Source: an uncultured Lactobacillus sp.
Lineage (GTDB): Bacteria > Bacillota > Bacilli > Lactobacillales > Lactobacillaceae
Assembly (NCBI RefSeq): GCF_910589175.1
Contig: NZ_CAJURR010000014.1
Coordinates: forward strand, 1-58,900
Direction: 5' to 3'
Length of the DNA stretch: 58,900 nt
Positions 24,870 through 33,232 of this stretch are shown one piece after another. Each line of letters starts with the position of its first letter. Position 1 is the stretch's first letter. The position numbers and the translations under genes were made by a program. The notes under the pieces were generated by a model. It saw nothing but the letters and a program-made list of their open reading frames with translations. It did no database searches and had not been told where the DNA came from.

Positions 24870-25700
24870 TTATAAATCTTGATGGTCAAAATCACTCAAA
24901 GATGCTTTCTTGGCGATTTTTTTACTTTCTTTTTGGGCCTCACGCTCTGCCATCAAGCTTTTAATAATTTGGCGCCAAACTCGATAATTTGCTCTAAAAT
25001 TATCTGGTATTTTCTTTGGATTAAGGTCGTGAACCATGCTATCTGCTCTCTGCCAATAATGGTAATAAGGCGTTGAGCTATAGTAAAAACCATTAGTCAA
25101 AGACACATATTTTACATTGAAAATCTGATCTTCCATAAATGCCAGATCTTCTACAAAACGCAAGTGATATTTTTTAATGATACTAATTTTGTATCCCTTA
25201 TTCCAGGTGTAGCCCTTAACAGGTGAGCCAAATACATTAGTCATCTTTAAATAAGCTTCTCTTTTATCAATTAAGCCCCCGCTTTGCTTATTTCCTACAG
25301 GATGACTTTCATGGCGCTTTTCAGAATCAATCCAAAAACCACAAGAAACAATATCAACATCTGGGTGTTCATCAAAGGCTCTGACAAAGTAAGCAGTATA
25401 ACCTGAATCTACCCAATCATCCCCATCATGAAAAGTGAAATATGGTGTAGTTACATGAGCCATTCCAACATTTCTAGCGTCTGAAAGCCCTCCATTTTTC
25501 TTATTAATAATATCAAAATAAAGAAACCGATCACGATATGACTCAGCTATTTCACGAGTTCTATCCTTTGATCCGTCATTAACAACTAGTAATTTAAAAT
25601 TTCTATCTTTTTGTTTAGCTAAAGCGTCAAGTGCCCTGCCCAAATATTTTTCCATATTGTAGACGGGCATAATTACCGTTAACATTGGCTGGCGTAACAC
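24870..25700 (-). CDS. Family 2 glycosyltransferase
   Basis: A 276-residue cytosolic transferase of the GT-A fold. VIMPVYNMEKYLGRALDAL opens the nucleotide-binding domain, NDGSKDRT and the DGDD motif (DxD) bind the sugar nucleotide and metal. There are no membrane helices. The start is a GTG with AAAGGAGG eight bases upstream. It would add a sugar to a wall or surface glycan; donor and acceptor are unknown. It leads a two-gene unit with the alpha/beta-hydrolase-fold protein. Confidence 0.88.
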   Translation of the reverse strand: MLRQPMLTVIMPVYNMEKYLGRALDALAKQKDRNFKLLVVNDGSKDRTREIAESYRDRFLYFDIINKKNGGLSDARNVGMAHVTTPYFTFHDGDDWVDSGYTAYFVRAFDEHPDVDIVSCGFWIDSEKRHESHPVGNKQSGGLIDKREAYLKMTNVFGSPVKGYTWNKGYKISIIKKYHLRFVEDLAFMEDQIFNVKYVSLTNGFYYSSTPYYHYWQRADSMVHDLNPKKIPDNFRANYRVWRQIIKSLMAEREAQKESKKIAKKASLSDFDHQDL

Positions 25701-25822
25701 GGCGTCTGCCTCCTTTTGCTTATGATTATAGCATCTTAATACTTATTTACATAATTCGGTTAACTATTTAGGTTATAATATAGCCATCAAATGAGTATAT
25801 TTCATAAGGAGAAAATTTTATT

Positions 25823-26791
25823 ATGAAAAAAATACTGACTACACTTGTTGCTATCTTATCAAGTGGAATCTTAGGGTTAAGTGCCATTACTAATACTAAA
25901 ACGGCTAAAGCCGATGATAATGACACTCCTGTTGTAACATTAGGTACATCCCTGACCGCCTCTCAAAAACAAGGCACGATTGATACCTTAACCCAATCAT
26001 TAAATGGTGCTAATTATACTACCATTACCATTACTGGATCTGATCTGGTAAAATACCTCAATCCTTCTGGTTATGACTTTACTAATAACTCCGGCGTTTG
26101 GTCTAGTGCCATGGTTCAAAAGACTAGTTCCGGTAGTGGTATTAATGTTCATATTTTACCTTATAACGGTCATAATAACATTACAACTATTACGGCTAAC
26201 CAATATAAAAATGCAGCCCTAACTGCTGGAATATCTGATGCTGATATTTATGTAACTTCTGCTACTCCAATTGATGGATCAGGTGCTTTAGCCGGTGTTT
26301 ATGCAGCTTACGCTAAAAATGGTGATTCTTTAAACCAAAAGCAAATTAACGCAGCACAAACTGAAATGAACACTTTGAGTAAAATTACTAGCCAAAATAA
26401 AGGTAAAGATGGCTATTCTGATGCTCAACTAAATAATGCAGTTGCTGGCGCTAAAAAAGAAATGGCTAAGCAAGGTCAAAATATCTCAGATAGTCAAGTT
26501 AGAGATATTGTTAATAATCAAATTAATATCAACCATCTTGGCGATACTATTACTAACAATCAAAAAGAACAAATTATCAATGTTCTAATCAAAGTTAAAA
26601 ATTCCGGTGCCTTAAAGGATAAGAATTTCCAACAACAAGCTAGCCAATTAACCGATCAAATTCAATCAGGGGCTAAAAATATTTTTTCTAAATTTAATAC
26701 TCCAGAAACTAGAAATTGGTTCCAAAAACTAATCGATTCTATCGTTAGTTGGTTCAGAGGTATCTTTGGCGGTGCAATTGTCTTAAATTAA
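25823..26791 (+). CDS. Secreted DUF1002 protein
   Basis: A 322-residue exported protein. The signal peptide ends near TAKAD (about residue 31). The conserved middle (TLGTSLTASQKQGTIDTL, SGINVHILPYN, ITANQYKNAALTAGI) is that of the DUF1002/YpuA family. A C-terminal hydrophobic stretch with WFQKLIDSIVSWFRGIFGG may bind the membrane. RBS AAGGAG lies before ATG, and TATAAT at 25774-25779 is a likely -10 box. The family's function is unknown. Confidence 0.85.
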   Translation: MKKILTTLVAILSSGILGLSAITNTKTAKADDNDTPVVTLGTSLTASQKQGTIDTLTQSLNGANYTTITITGSDLVKYLNPSGYDFTNNSGVWSSAMVQKTSSGSGINVHILPYNGHNNITTITANQYKNAALTAGISDADIYVTSATPIDGSGALAGVYAAYAKNGDSLNQKQINAAQTEMNTLSKITSQNKGKDGYSDAQLNNAVAGAKKEMAKQGQNISDSQVRDIVNNQININHLGDTITNNQKEQIINVLIKVKNSGALKDKNFQQQASQLTDQIQSGAKNIFSKFNTPETRNWFQKLIDSIVSWFRGIFGGAIVLN

Positions 26792-26805
26792 ATACTAAGA
26801 AAAAA

Positions 26806-26835
26806 GACGACTACTATGTAGCCGTCTCCGTCGTC
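26806..26835 (+). other. Hairpin after the DUF1002 gene
   Basis: GACGACTAC and GTAGCCGTC, with an outer GTCGTC, can form alternative stems. No T-run follows, so it may protect the 3' end of the transcript rather than terminate. Confidence 0.4.
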
Positions 26836-26903
26836 AAAACTAGTACCTGCGTGCGTTCTAGTCTTTCACTTATTATTATAGCAACTACTAAAAAAAGTGC
26901 ATC

Positions 26904-26933
26904 AAAAAAGTCTGCAAAATTGCAGACTTTTTT
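26904..26933. terminator. Bidirectional terminator
   Basis: AAAAAAGTCTGCA and TGCAGACTTTTTT form a 13-bp stem between convergent genes. Confidence 0.9.
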
Positions 26934-26957
26934 ATTTAGCAAGCGGATTTTTAATAA

Positions 26958-27164
26958 TTAGTTTGTTTCAGTTGAATCAGTAGTCTCAGTCGAATTTTCA
27001 GTACTATCATCAGACTCGCCATCTTCAAATTCGGGTCCTTCATCTTCAACTACATCTTCATTACTGTTATTTTTATCTATAATCTTCTTGGTTACAGCAG
27101 CTGCCGCACCAATTCCTGTACAAATTGCTGCACCAATACCAACTGCTTTAAAGAACTTTTTCAT
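26958..27164 (-). CDS. Small membrane-anchored protein with acidic tail
   Basis: A 68-residue protein. Residues about 5-25 form a Gly/Ala-rich membrane helix; the rest is acidic, with Glu, Asp, Ser and Thr ending in STETTDSTETN. GAGGTGAT lies just ahead of the ATG, so I take it as real. Similar short lactobacillal proteins exist without a known role. A signal-peptide reading is less likely because no cleavage motif is seen. Confidence 0.7.
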   Translation of the reverse strand: MKKFFKAVGIGAAICTGIGAAAAVTKKIIDKNNSNEDVVEDEGPEFEDGESDDSTENSTETTDSTETN

Positions 27165-27247
27165 AATATCACCTCATTTAAATTATTTTCTGCGCTTTCA
27201 CTTCTAATTATAGTCGCTCTTAGTGATATTACGAATTTTTGGACTTT

Positions 27248-27985
27248 CTATTTCATTTGATCCATATATTTGTTTAACTCATTATCAACGAAATTATTTC
27301 CTTGATTGTCAGCATGTCCCTTGGTCCAGCTAAATTCACTATCAGAAAAGTGTTCCAATAAACTATCCAGTCTTTTCCATTCAGAAGCATTGATTAAAGG
27401 TCCATTTGATCGCTTCCAGCCACGCTTCTTCCAGCCTTCAATCCAGTGCTTATTGATCCCGTTTAAAACATATTGCGAATCTAAAACAAATAATAAGTGC
27501 TTATCATTGAATTTTAGCTCAATTAATTTTTCTAGGGCATTAATCAATCCAAGCAGCTCCATCTTATTATTTGTGGCACCGAATTCTCCGCCAGAGCCAT
27601 ATGTACGACCATTATCCCATTCAATTAAATAAGCCCAAGCAGCTTTATCAGTTTCATTAACATGACCGCCCTTATGAACACCAGTATTTCGAGATCCTCC
27701 ATCGGTGTAGATAGTAGCAAAATATTTAGAAGAAATCTTTTGTTTAGGTTGCGAAGTTTCTTTAACAGAAGCTGACTTAATTTTTTTAATAGCATTCCTT
27801 AAAGAATCTTCTTTAACAATATCAGGTTGGGTTTCCTTATTCCAATTAAGATACTCAGTAGCATCGGTAATTTTTTCAAAGGATTTATACTCTGCACCAG
27901 AAAATCCATCTACTTGCTTTTTAGCATCTTCCCATGTTCGATAAACGCCTGGTGTACGGCCTTTTTTTACTGCATAGTATTTCAT
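27248..27985 (-). CDS. rnhA: Ribonuclease HI with N-terminal hybrid-binding domain
   Basis: A 245-residue nuclease that cuts RNA in RNA/DNA hybrids. The N-terminal 45 residues (MKYYAVKKGRTPGVYRTW) are the viroplasmin-like domain that binds hybrids. After a linker the RNase H domain has IYTDGGSRN, NNKMELLGL, LLFVLDSQYV and GHADNQGNNFVD, which carry the catalytic acids. I set the start at the ATG at 27985, which has AAAGGA upstream; the frame is open to 28216 but without a ribosome-binding site. It is divergent from the DUF915 gene. Confidence 0.94.
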   Translation of the reverse strand: MKYYAVKKGRTPGVYRTWEDAKKQVDGFSGAEYKSFEKITDATEYLNWNKETQPDIVKEDSLRNAIKKIKSASVKETSQPKQKISSKYFATIYTDGGSRNTGVHKGGHVNETDKAAWAYLIEWDNGRTYGSGGEFGATNNKMELLGLINALEKLIELKFNDKHLLFVLDSQYVLNGINKHWIEGWKKRGWKRSNGPLINASEWKRLDSLLEHFSDSEFSWTKGHADNQGNNFVDNELNKYMDQMK

Positions 27986-28073
27986 AATTATTCCTTTCTT
28001 CATTTGCTCTAACCTATAAAATGTTAGAATAATTTTAACGCTAAAATTACAAAGAAAGAAAGGAGGAAATAGA

Positions 28074-29000
28074 GTGTTTTTTATCCAAAAAAAATATAGT
28101 GAAGAAGTCGAAAAAAACAATAAGCATAAAAATAAAGAACCTAGCATTGCTCGAATGACTGTTTTAGGCTTAATGGCTACTTTTACCCCTACTCGCTGGC
28201 TCCTACGAATGCACAAAAGAAAAGTTGAAGATAGCTCGATTACTGAAGAAATAGATCCAACAATGGAACAGATTCCTGTTTTTTATGTACACGGTTTTCG
28301 CGGCGGCGACTATACGACAAATAAAATGGTCCAAGCTGCCTGCAAGGCAAAAGGCACTGATAAGTTTCTTAAAGCCACAATTGATCCATTTGGTAATTTC
28401 ATCTTAGAAGGAACTTGGACAGCAGATAAGCAGCCCATTGTACAACTTATTTTTAAGGATCGAATTGCGGGCGTTTATGCCAGCTCTTACTATCTCCGGG
28501 CCGCTCTTTCCTATTTAAGTAAAAGATATCATTTTAAAAAATACAGTGCTGTTGCCCATTCTTTAGGCGCTCCCTCAGTAATAAAAGCTGAGATGAAAAC
28601 AAGTTTAAGGAAGAATTTTCCTCATTTAGATCACTGCGCCTTAATTGCGGGACCTTTTGATGGAGTAATGTATTTAGGTGACTTACCTAATGTCAATCGT
28701 CTTAATGAAAAGGGACGCCCCATTTTGATGAGTACGTCTTATATGGGGATGCTTTTTAATCAGAGACGTTTTAATCCTGACATTTCAGTTTTAAATATTT
28801 ATGGAAATATTTTAGATGAGACTAATACAGATCGGTTTATTTCTGTTGTTTCTGCTAAATCGATTCGCTATATTCTTGCTCCCGTTGCTCATACCTTCCA
28901 AGAAGTAGAGGTACGTGGAGATGCCGCTGAGCACAGCGTTTTACACGATAATCCTTTTGTAATTAATATTATTAACAAATTTTTGAAGTTAAGTGATTAA
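28074..29000 (+). CDS. DUF915 alpha/beta-hydrolase
   Basis: A 308-residue hydrolase. The GTG start is preceded by AAAGGAGG. The N-terminal part is basic and has a weak hydrophobic segment (MTVLGLMATFTPTRWLLRM) that may anchor it. IPVFYVHGFRGGDYTTN opens the fold, AVAHSLGA is the nucleophile elbow with Ser, and PVAHTFQEVE holds the histidine. This matches the DUF915 family of Firmicutes. The substrate is unknown. It begins a three-gene plus-strand run with a zinc peptidase and cardiolipin synthase, hinting at a membrane role. Confidence 0.85.
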   Translation: MFFIQKKYSEEVEKNNKHKNKEPSIARMTVLGLMATFTPTRWLLRMHKRKVEDSSITEEIDPTMEQIPVFYVHGFRGGDYTTNKMVQAACKAKGTDKFLKATIDPFGNFILEGTWTADKQPIVQLIFKDRIAGVYASSYYLRAALSYLSKRYHFKKYSAVAHSLGAPSVIKAEMKTSLRKNFPHLDHCALIAGPFDGVMYLGDLPNVNRLNEKGRPILMSTSYMGMLFNQRRFNPDISVLNIYGNILDETNTDRFISVVSAKSIRYILAPVAHTFQEVEVRGDAAEHSVLHDNPFVINIINKFLKLSD

Positions 29001-29023
29001 TTTTATAAAGAGAGAAAATAATT

Positions 29024-29731
29024 ATGTACTATATGCCATTTTTTTATGACCCATATTTTTGGATGATTATCTTAGGTGTAGCAATTTCCGGCTGGGCCTC
29101 AATGAATGTTAATTCAACCTTTAATCGTTATGATCAAGTTCGAAATCAAGGAAATTATACTGGTAAAGCCGCTGCCCGTTATATTCTTGATCAAGCCGGT
29201 CTATATGAAGTAGAAATTCGTGAAGTAGCTGGAAACTTAACGGATAACTATAATCCTACCAACAAGGTTCTCAGTCTTTCCCAATCTGTCTACAATTCTG
29301 CTTCTATTGCAGCAGTTGGTGTAGCAGCTCACGAAGTTGGGCATGCCCTTCAAGATGCTAGTGACTATGCACCCATGCGAATGCGTTCTGCCTTAGTGCC
29401 AATTGTTTCTCTTGGTTCTAATTTATCAATGCCACTAATTCTTTTAGGACTAGTCTTAGGAATGAACCAAACCCTAATTAAAATTGGTATTTGGTGCTTT
29501 GCCTTAGTTCTGCTTTTCCAAGTAGTAACATTACCAGTTGAATTTAATGCTTCTCATCGTGCTTTGCGGATGCTAAATAATGGGGCTATTTTATCCCCGC
29601 AAGAAATGCCGATGGCCCGTAAAGTCTTATTTGCGGCAGCTTTAACATATGTCGCAGCTGTTTTAACAAGCATGTTACAATTATTTAGACTTCTACTGAT
29701 TTTTGGAGGTCATGATAACAATAACAACTAA
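29024..29731 (+). CDS. YugP-type zinc membrane metallopeptidase
   Basis: A 235-residue membrane protein with four predicted helices. The zinc-binding AAHEVGHALQDA (HExxH) lies in the middle, with RMRSALVPIVSLGSNL after it, as in the Zn_peptidase_2/YugP family. The N-terminal helix (YDPYFWMIILGVAISGWAS) and SLSQSVYNSASIAAVGVAAHE are also typical. Its substrate is unknown. It starts 23 bases after the DUF915 gene and ends 19 bases before the proposed start of cardiolipin synthase. Confidence 0.9.
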   Translation: MYYMPFFYDPYFWMIILGVAISGWASMNVNSTFNRYDQVRNQGNYTGKAAARYILDQAGLYEVEIREVAGNLTDNYNPTNKVLSLSQSVYNSASIAAVGVAAHEVGHALQDASDYAPMRMRSALVPIVSLGSNLSMPLILLGLVLGMNQTLIKIGIWCFALVLLFQVVTLPVEFNASHRALRMLNNGAILSPQEMPMARKVLFAAALTYVAAVLTSMLQLFRLLLIFGGHDNNNN

Positions 29732-29750
29732 GTAGTAGGGAGGGATACTT

Positions 29751-31205
29751 ATTTTTTCGAATGAATTTTGGGCACTTCTTTTAGCCGTTAATACGCTCTT
29801 AGCCTTCTATGTTGTATTCCACCGAAAAAGATCCGTTGCTACTTCTTGGGCGTGGTTAATTATCTTACTGATTTTTCCAATTTTAGGCTTTATTTTGTAT
29901 GGTTTTATTGGACGTGGATTATCGCAAGAAAATCTTTTTGCCATTAACAATCAAAAGCACATTGGTTTAAATAAAGTAAATAAGATGATCCCTCGTGTTC
30001 CTAAATCCGCTGGACCAACAGATACTTCTAAAGAAGCCAAAATTTTAATTGATTATTTCAACTTTAAGCACGATTCTCCTCTCTCTAAAAACAATAAAAT
30101 CAGTTTTTACACTGATGGCGAAAAGAAATTTGAAGCTCTTTTTAAAGACATCGAACAAGCTCAAGAAACAGTTAATATTGAATATTATTCCTTCATGAAT
30201 GATGATTTAGGTAATACCTTTCTCAATTTATTAATCAAGAAAGCTCGCGAAGGTGTTAAGGTGAGACTTATCTATGATCCCTGGGGGTCTCCTGGGGCTT
30301 CAAAGGCCTGGTTTAAGCCTTTAACTGACCTAGGCGGTGAAGTTGTTGCTTTTATAACAGCTCAAAATATGATTAAAAAATACCGAATAAATTATCATCT
30401 TCACCGGAAAATTGTCGTTATAGATGGACGAATCTCTTGGACTGGCGGCTTTAATGTGGGCGACCAATATGTCAGCAAAAGCAAAAAATTTGGTTACTGG
30501 CGTGATACACATCTTAGAATCGTCGGTTCTGCGTCCCTACTATTGCAAGAGCGATTTGTAATGGATTGGAATGCTTCAATTACTGATAAAAACCAGACAA
30601 TTTCATTTAATGAAAAACTCTTTCCAAAAATTGAAGAAAATCAACTAACAGAAGACGATGTCGCAACCCAAGTTGTTTCAGACGGTCCTGATACTTCTAC
30701 TCCATATTTACGTAATGGCATGATTAGAATGATGATGATGGCTAGAAAAACACTCTGGATTCAAACACCCTATCTTGTGCCTGATGATCCAATGATTGCC
30801 ACTTGGGTTATTGCGGCTCACTCAGGCGTTGACGTTCGTATCATGATTCCTTCAATGCCTGACCATCCCTTTATTTACCGTGCTACACAATGGTATGCAA
30901 ATTACTTACTTCACGAGGGAATAAAGATCTACGTTTATGATAACGGCTTTATTCATGCAAAAACTGTTATGGTTGACGATCGCTTCGCTGCAGTGGGATC
31001 AATGAATCAGGATTTTCGTTCATACAGCTTAAACTTTGAAACTGATGCAATCTTCTACGATAAAAATATTACCCGGGAATTAAATCATATTTTTGAAAAA
31101 GATTTAGATAAATGTACAGAGTTAACTATAGAGATTACTGACAAGTGGTCGCGTTATCTTCGATTTAAACAGGCTTTTTCTAGATTACTTTCCCCCATTC
31201 TATAG
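29751..31205 (+). CDS. cls: Cardiolipin synthase with apparent ATT start codon
   Basis: The enzyme joins two phosphatidylglycerols into cardiolipin at the membrane. Both phospholipase-D motifs are present: HRKIVVIDG and HAKTVMVDD followed by GSMN. The frame after the upstream TAG has no ATG, GTG or TTG before 29895, yet the 48 codons before it encode the expected two N-terminal helices (FWALLLAVNTLLAFYVVF, then WAWLIILLIFPILGF). A GGGAGGG stands seven bases before ATT at 29751, giving 484 residues, the family's usual length. I therefore propose ATT as the start. A TTG start at 29895 would remove both helices. Confidence 0.88.
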   Translation: MFSNEFWALLLAVNTLLAFYVVFHRKRSVATSWAWLIILLIFPILGFILYGFIGRGLSQENLFAINNQKHIGLNKVNKMIPRVPKSAGPTDTSKEAKILIDYFNFKHDSPLSKNNKISFYTDGEKKFEALFKDIEQAQETVNIEYYSFMNDDLGNTFLNLLIKKAREGVKVRLIYDPWGSPGASKAWFKPLTDLGGEVVAFITAQNMIKKYRINYHLHRKIVVIDGRISWTGGFNVGDQYVSKSKKFGYWRDTHLRIVGSASLLLQERFVMDWNASITDKNQTISFNEKLFPKIEENQLTEDDVATQVVSDGPDTSTPYLRNGMIRMMMMARKTLWIQTPYLVPDDPMIATWVIAAHSGVDVRIMIPSMPDHPFIYRATQWYANYLLHEGIKIYVYDNGFIHAKTVMVDDRFAAVGSMNQDFRSYSLNFETDAIFYDKNITRELNHIFEKDLDKCTELTIEITDKWSRYLRFKQAFSRLLSPIL

Positions 31206-31209
31206 AAAT

Positions 31210-31265
31210 AAAAAGGATAGGTCTTTACTACTCATAATGTGAGTAGTAAAGACCTATCCTTTTTT
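31210..31265. terminator. Long perfect bidirectional terminator
   Basis: A 25-bp perfect stem (AAAAAGGATAGGTCTTTACT continuing to ACTCA, and its complement) with a 5-base loop, between convergent genes. Confidence 0.92.
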
Positions 31266-31269
31266 AACT

Positions 31270-31746
31270 TTACATCATTGATTGAACTTCTATTCCGACA
31301 TTTGAACCAAGATATTTTCTGATATTAACAATTACATCACTAACCTGCTGTGAAAAGCGAAGATAGTAAGCTTGACGATTATTAGTTTGAAAGATTGCCA
31401 TCACAGTTGGCTTTTTAGGATTGGGAACGGTAATTAATGTAACGTGAGCAATATCGCTATACTTAACTGTTCGCTTAAAATATCCACTTACAACTAGACG
31501 TTTCTTAGCTAGTCCGCTAACACCATCAATAATGCTCATCAGTAAAAATGTAGCAATGAAAACATTCATGAGTATTGTTGGATCAGTGAAGTAATCTAAA
31601 TAAAAACCAATTAGTAAAAAAATTAGCGCCCAGATAACCGATGAACTTCTAAATCGGGCCTTATAATCAATATTTGCTTGCCAATACCAGCTATAAAAAA
31701 TATAGCCAACTAGCAAGATATCAAAAGCAATATATAAAAGTGACAT
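31270..31746 (-). CDS. Small membrane protein with PH-like C-terminal domain
   Basis: A 158-residue protein with about three or four helices in the first 85 residues and a soluble C-terminal domain of about 70 (RLVVSGYFKRTVKYSDIAHV then MAIFQTNNRQAYYLRF). The strand pattern suggests a PH-like fold facing the cytosol. I cannot name a family. It stands alone on the minus strand, divergent from the Sir2 gene. Confidence 0.65.
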   Translation of the reverse strand: MSLLYIAFDILLVGYIFYSWYWQANIDYKARFRSSSVIWALIFLLIGFYLDYFTDPTILMNVFIATFLLMSIIDGVSGLAKKRLVVSGYFKRTVKYSDIAHVTLITVPNPKKPTVMAIFQTNNRQAYYLRFSQQVSDVIVNIRKYLGSNVGIEVQSMM

Positions 31747-31871
31747 AATTTACCTTCTAAAATTATTTATTAACGTTAAAAATCTTACACTAATTATAAC
31801 AAATACCACTTTTTCTCTCAGCATTCTATAATTGACTTAGCTGAAAATTAATAATAGTAGGAGGTTTTATT

Positions 31872-32585
31872 ATGAATTTAGATAAGCAAATTGCTGCACT
31901 TCAAGCTGATCTTAATGCAGCTCATCATGTTACCTACTTAACAGGTGCAGGCGTTTCAACTCCGTCACATATTCCTGACTATCGTTCAAAAAATGGGATT
32001 TACAATGGAATTTCAGAAAGCCCAGAACAAATTTTAAGTGAAGAAACTCTTTTTCACCAACCAGCTAAATTCCATCACTTCGTAATGGAAAATATGTATT
32101 TTCCAGATGCAAAACCTAATATTATTCATCAAAAGATTGCTACTAGTTGCAATAAAAATGGAACCTTAATTACTCAAAATGTAGATGGTTTAGATAAAAA
32201 AGCCGGCAATAAACACGTCATAGAATTTCACGGTGATCTTTATGATATCTACTGCACTAAATGTCATGAAAAAATTTCATATGATACCTACAAAAAATCA
32301 TATCTTCATGAAAAAGATCAGGGAATTATTCGCCCAGGGATTGTTTTATACGGTGAACCAATTAACGAAAAAGTACTCACAAAATCTGTTGAAAAGATTC
32401 ATGATAGCGATTTAGTTATTATTGCCGGAACAAGTTTTGTTGTTTATCCTTTTGCCCAACTTCTCGCCTATCGGCAAGCTAATGCTAAAGTTTGGGTCGT
32501 AAACAACACGCCTGTACCAGCTCCTGAGGGTGTTTCAACAATTATTGAGAATGCTGAAAAAGTATTTGACAAATTATATATATAA
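31872..32585 (+). CDS. Sir2-family NAD-dependent deacylase
   Basis: A 237-residue sirtuin. NAD-binding motifs are TGAGVSTPSHIPDYR, TQNVDGLDKKAG and AGTSFVVYPFA; the catalytic histidine is in EFHGDL. Zinc binding looks incomplete: one CxxC pair (YCTKC) is present, but the second pair expected before RPGIVLYGE is missing. It would remove acyl groups from protein lysines. RBS TAGGAGG precedes the ATG. It is not in an evident operon with the following Ogt-like gene. Confidence 0.9.
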   Translation: MNLDKQIAALQADLNAAHHVTYLTGAGVSTPSHIPDYRSKNGIYNGISESPEQILSEETLFHQPAKFHHFVMENMYFPDAKPNIIHQKIATSCNKNGTLITQNVDGLDKKAGNKHVIEFHGDLYDIYCTKCHEKISYDTYKKSYLHEKDQGIIRPGIVLYGEPINEKVLTKSVEKIHDSDLVIIAGTSFVVYPFAQLLAYRQANAKVWVVNNTPVPAPEGVSTIIENAEKVFDKLYI

Positions 32586-32701
32586 CCGCTATTATCTTAA
32601 CTAACATTTTATTTAATTTGTTTCCCTCCTCCTTATGTTATTTTTTGTTGTACAATATAAGGTACAGTTAATATATCAATTAAAAGAAAGGTTAGGATTA
32701 A

Positions 32702-33232
32702 ATGCCACTTGCCCAAGCAAAAGTTTTCTATTATGATTTTGTTGAAATTAAGCCATGGATCTACGAACTAGTTATGAGTGACTTAGGGCTAGCATTTGTT
32801 GGAACAAAAAATAGTAACATTGAGGCATCTATCCTTGGTTTTTATCCTAATCATATTTTGATTCAAGATTCAAAGAAACTTGCTCCTTACGTTCAACAAT
32901 TAAAAGAATACTTTGCTGGGATACGCCGTTCTTTTACCGTTCCAATCGACTATTCAAGTTTTGGGACTCCCTTTCAAAATCAAGTTGTAAAAATGATTGA
33001 AAACATTCCTTATGGAACTACAATTTCTTATAACGATTTAGCAGCTTCCATTAATGATTCTACTTCAGTTCGATCAGTTGCCCATGCAGTAGCTTTAAAC
33101 CCATCTTTAATTTTTATCCCAAGTCATCGTGTAGTTTTAGCTCCAGATAAGGTAGGAAGTTATAGAATGGGAGAGAAAGAAAAACAACGTTTAATAAATC
33201 TCGAAGAAGGCTATTTAAATGCAGCTAATTAA
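32702..33232 (+). CDS. Ogt-like protein with Ser in place of the catalytic Cys
   Basis: A 176-residue protein of the O6-alkylguanine-DNA alkyltransferase family. The DNA-binding part (FGTPFQNQVVKMIENIPYGT, TISYNDLAASI) is well kept, but the acceptor motif PCHRV reads PSHRV, with Ser141 where the alkyl-accepting Cys should be. It therefore cannot repair by the usual route and may act like alkyltransferase-like (ATL) proteins that flag lesions for excision repair; those usually carry Trp here. It overlaps the terC gene by 14 bases. AAAGG lies before the ATG. Confidence 0.85.
   Translation: MPLAQAKVFYYDFVEIKPWIYELVMSDLGLAFVGTKNSNIEASILGFYPNHILIQDSKKLAPYVQQLKEYFAGIRRSFTVPIDYSSFGTPFQNQVVKMIENIPYGTTISYNDLAASINDSTSVRSVAHAVALNPSLIFIPSHRVVLAPDKVGSYRMGEKEKQRLINLEEGYLNAAN

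Noticed and set aside
29895..29897. TTG as the start of cardiolipin synthase
   Set aside because: It has no ribosome-binding site and would delete both membrane helices that the upstream codons clearly encode.
31210..31265. The 25-bp perfect inverted repeat as a mobile-element end or operator
   Set aside because: Its position between convergent genes and the A/T flanks fit a bidirectional terminator.
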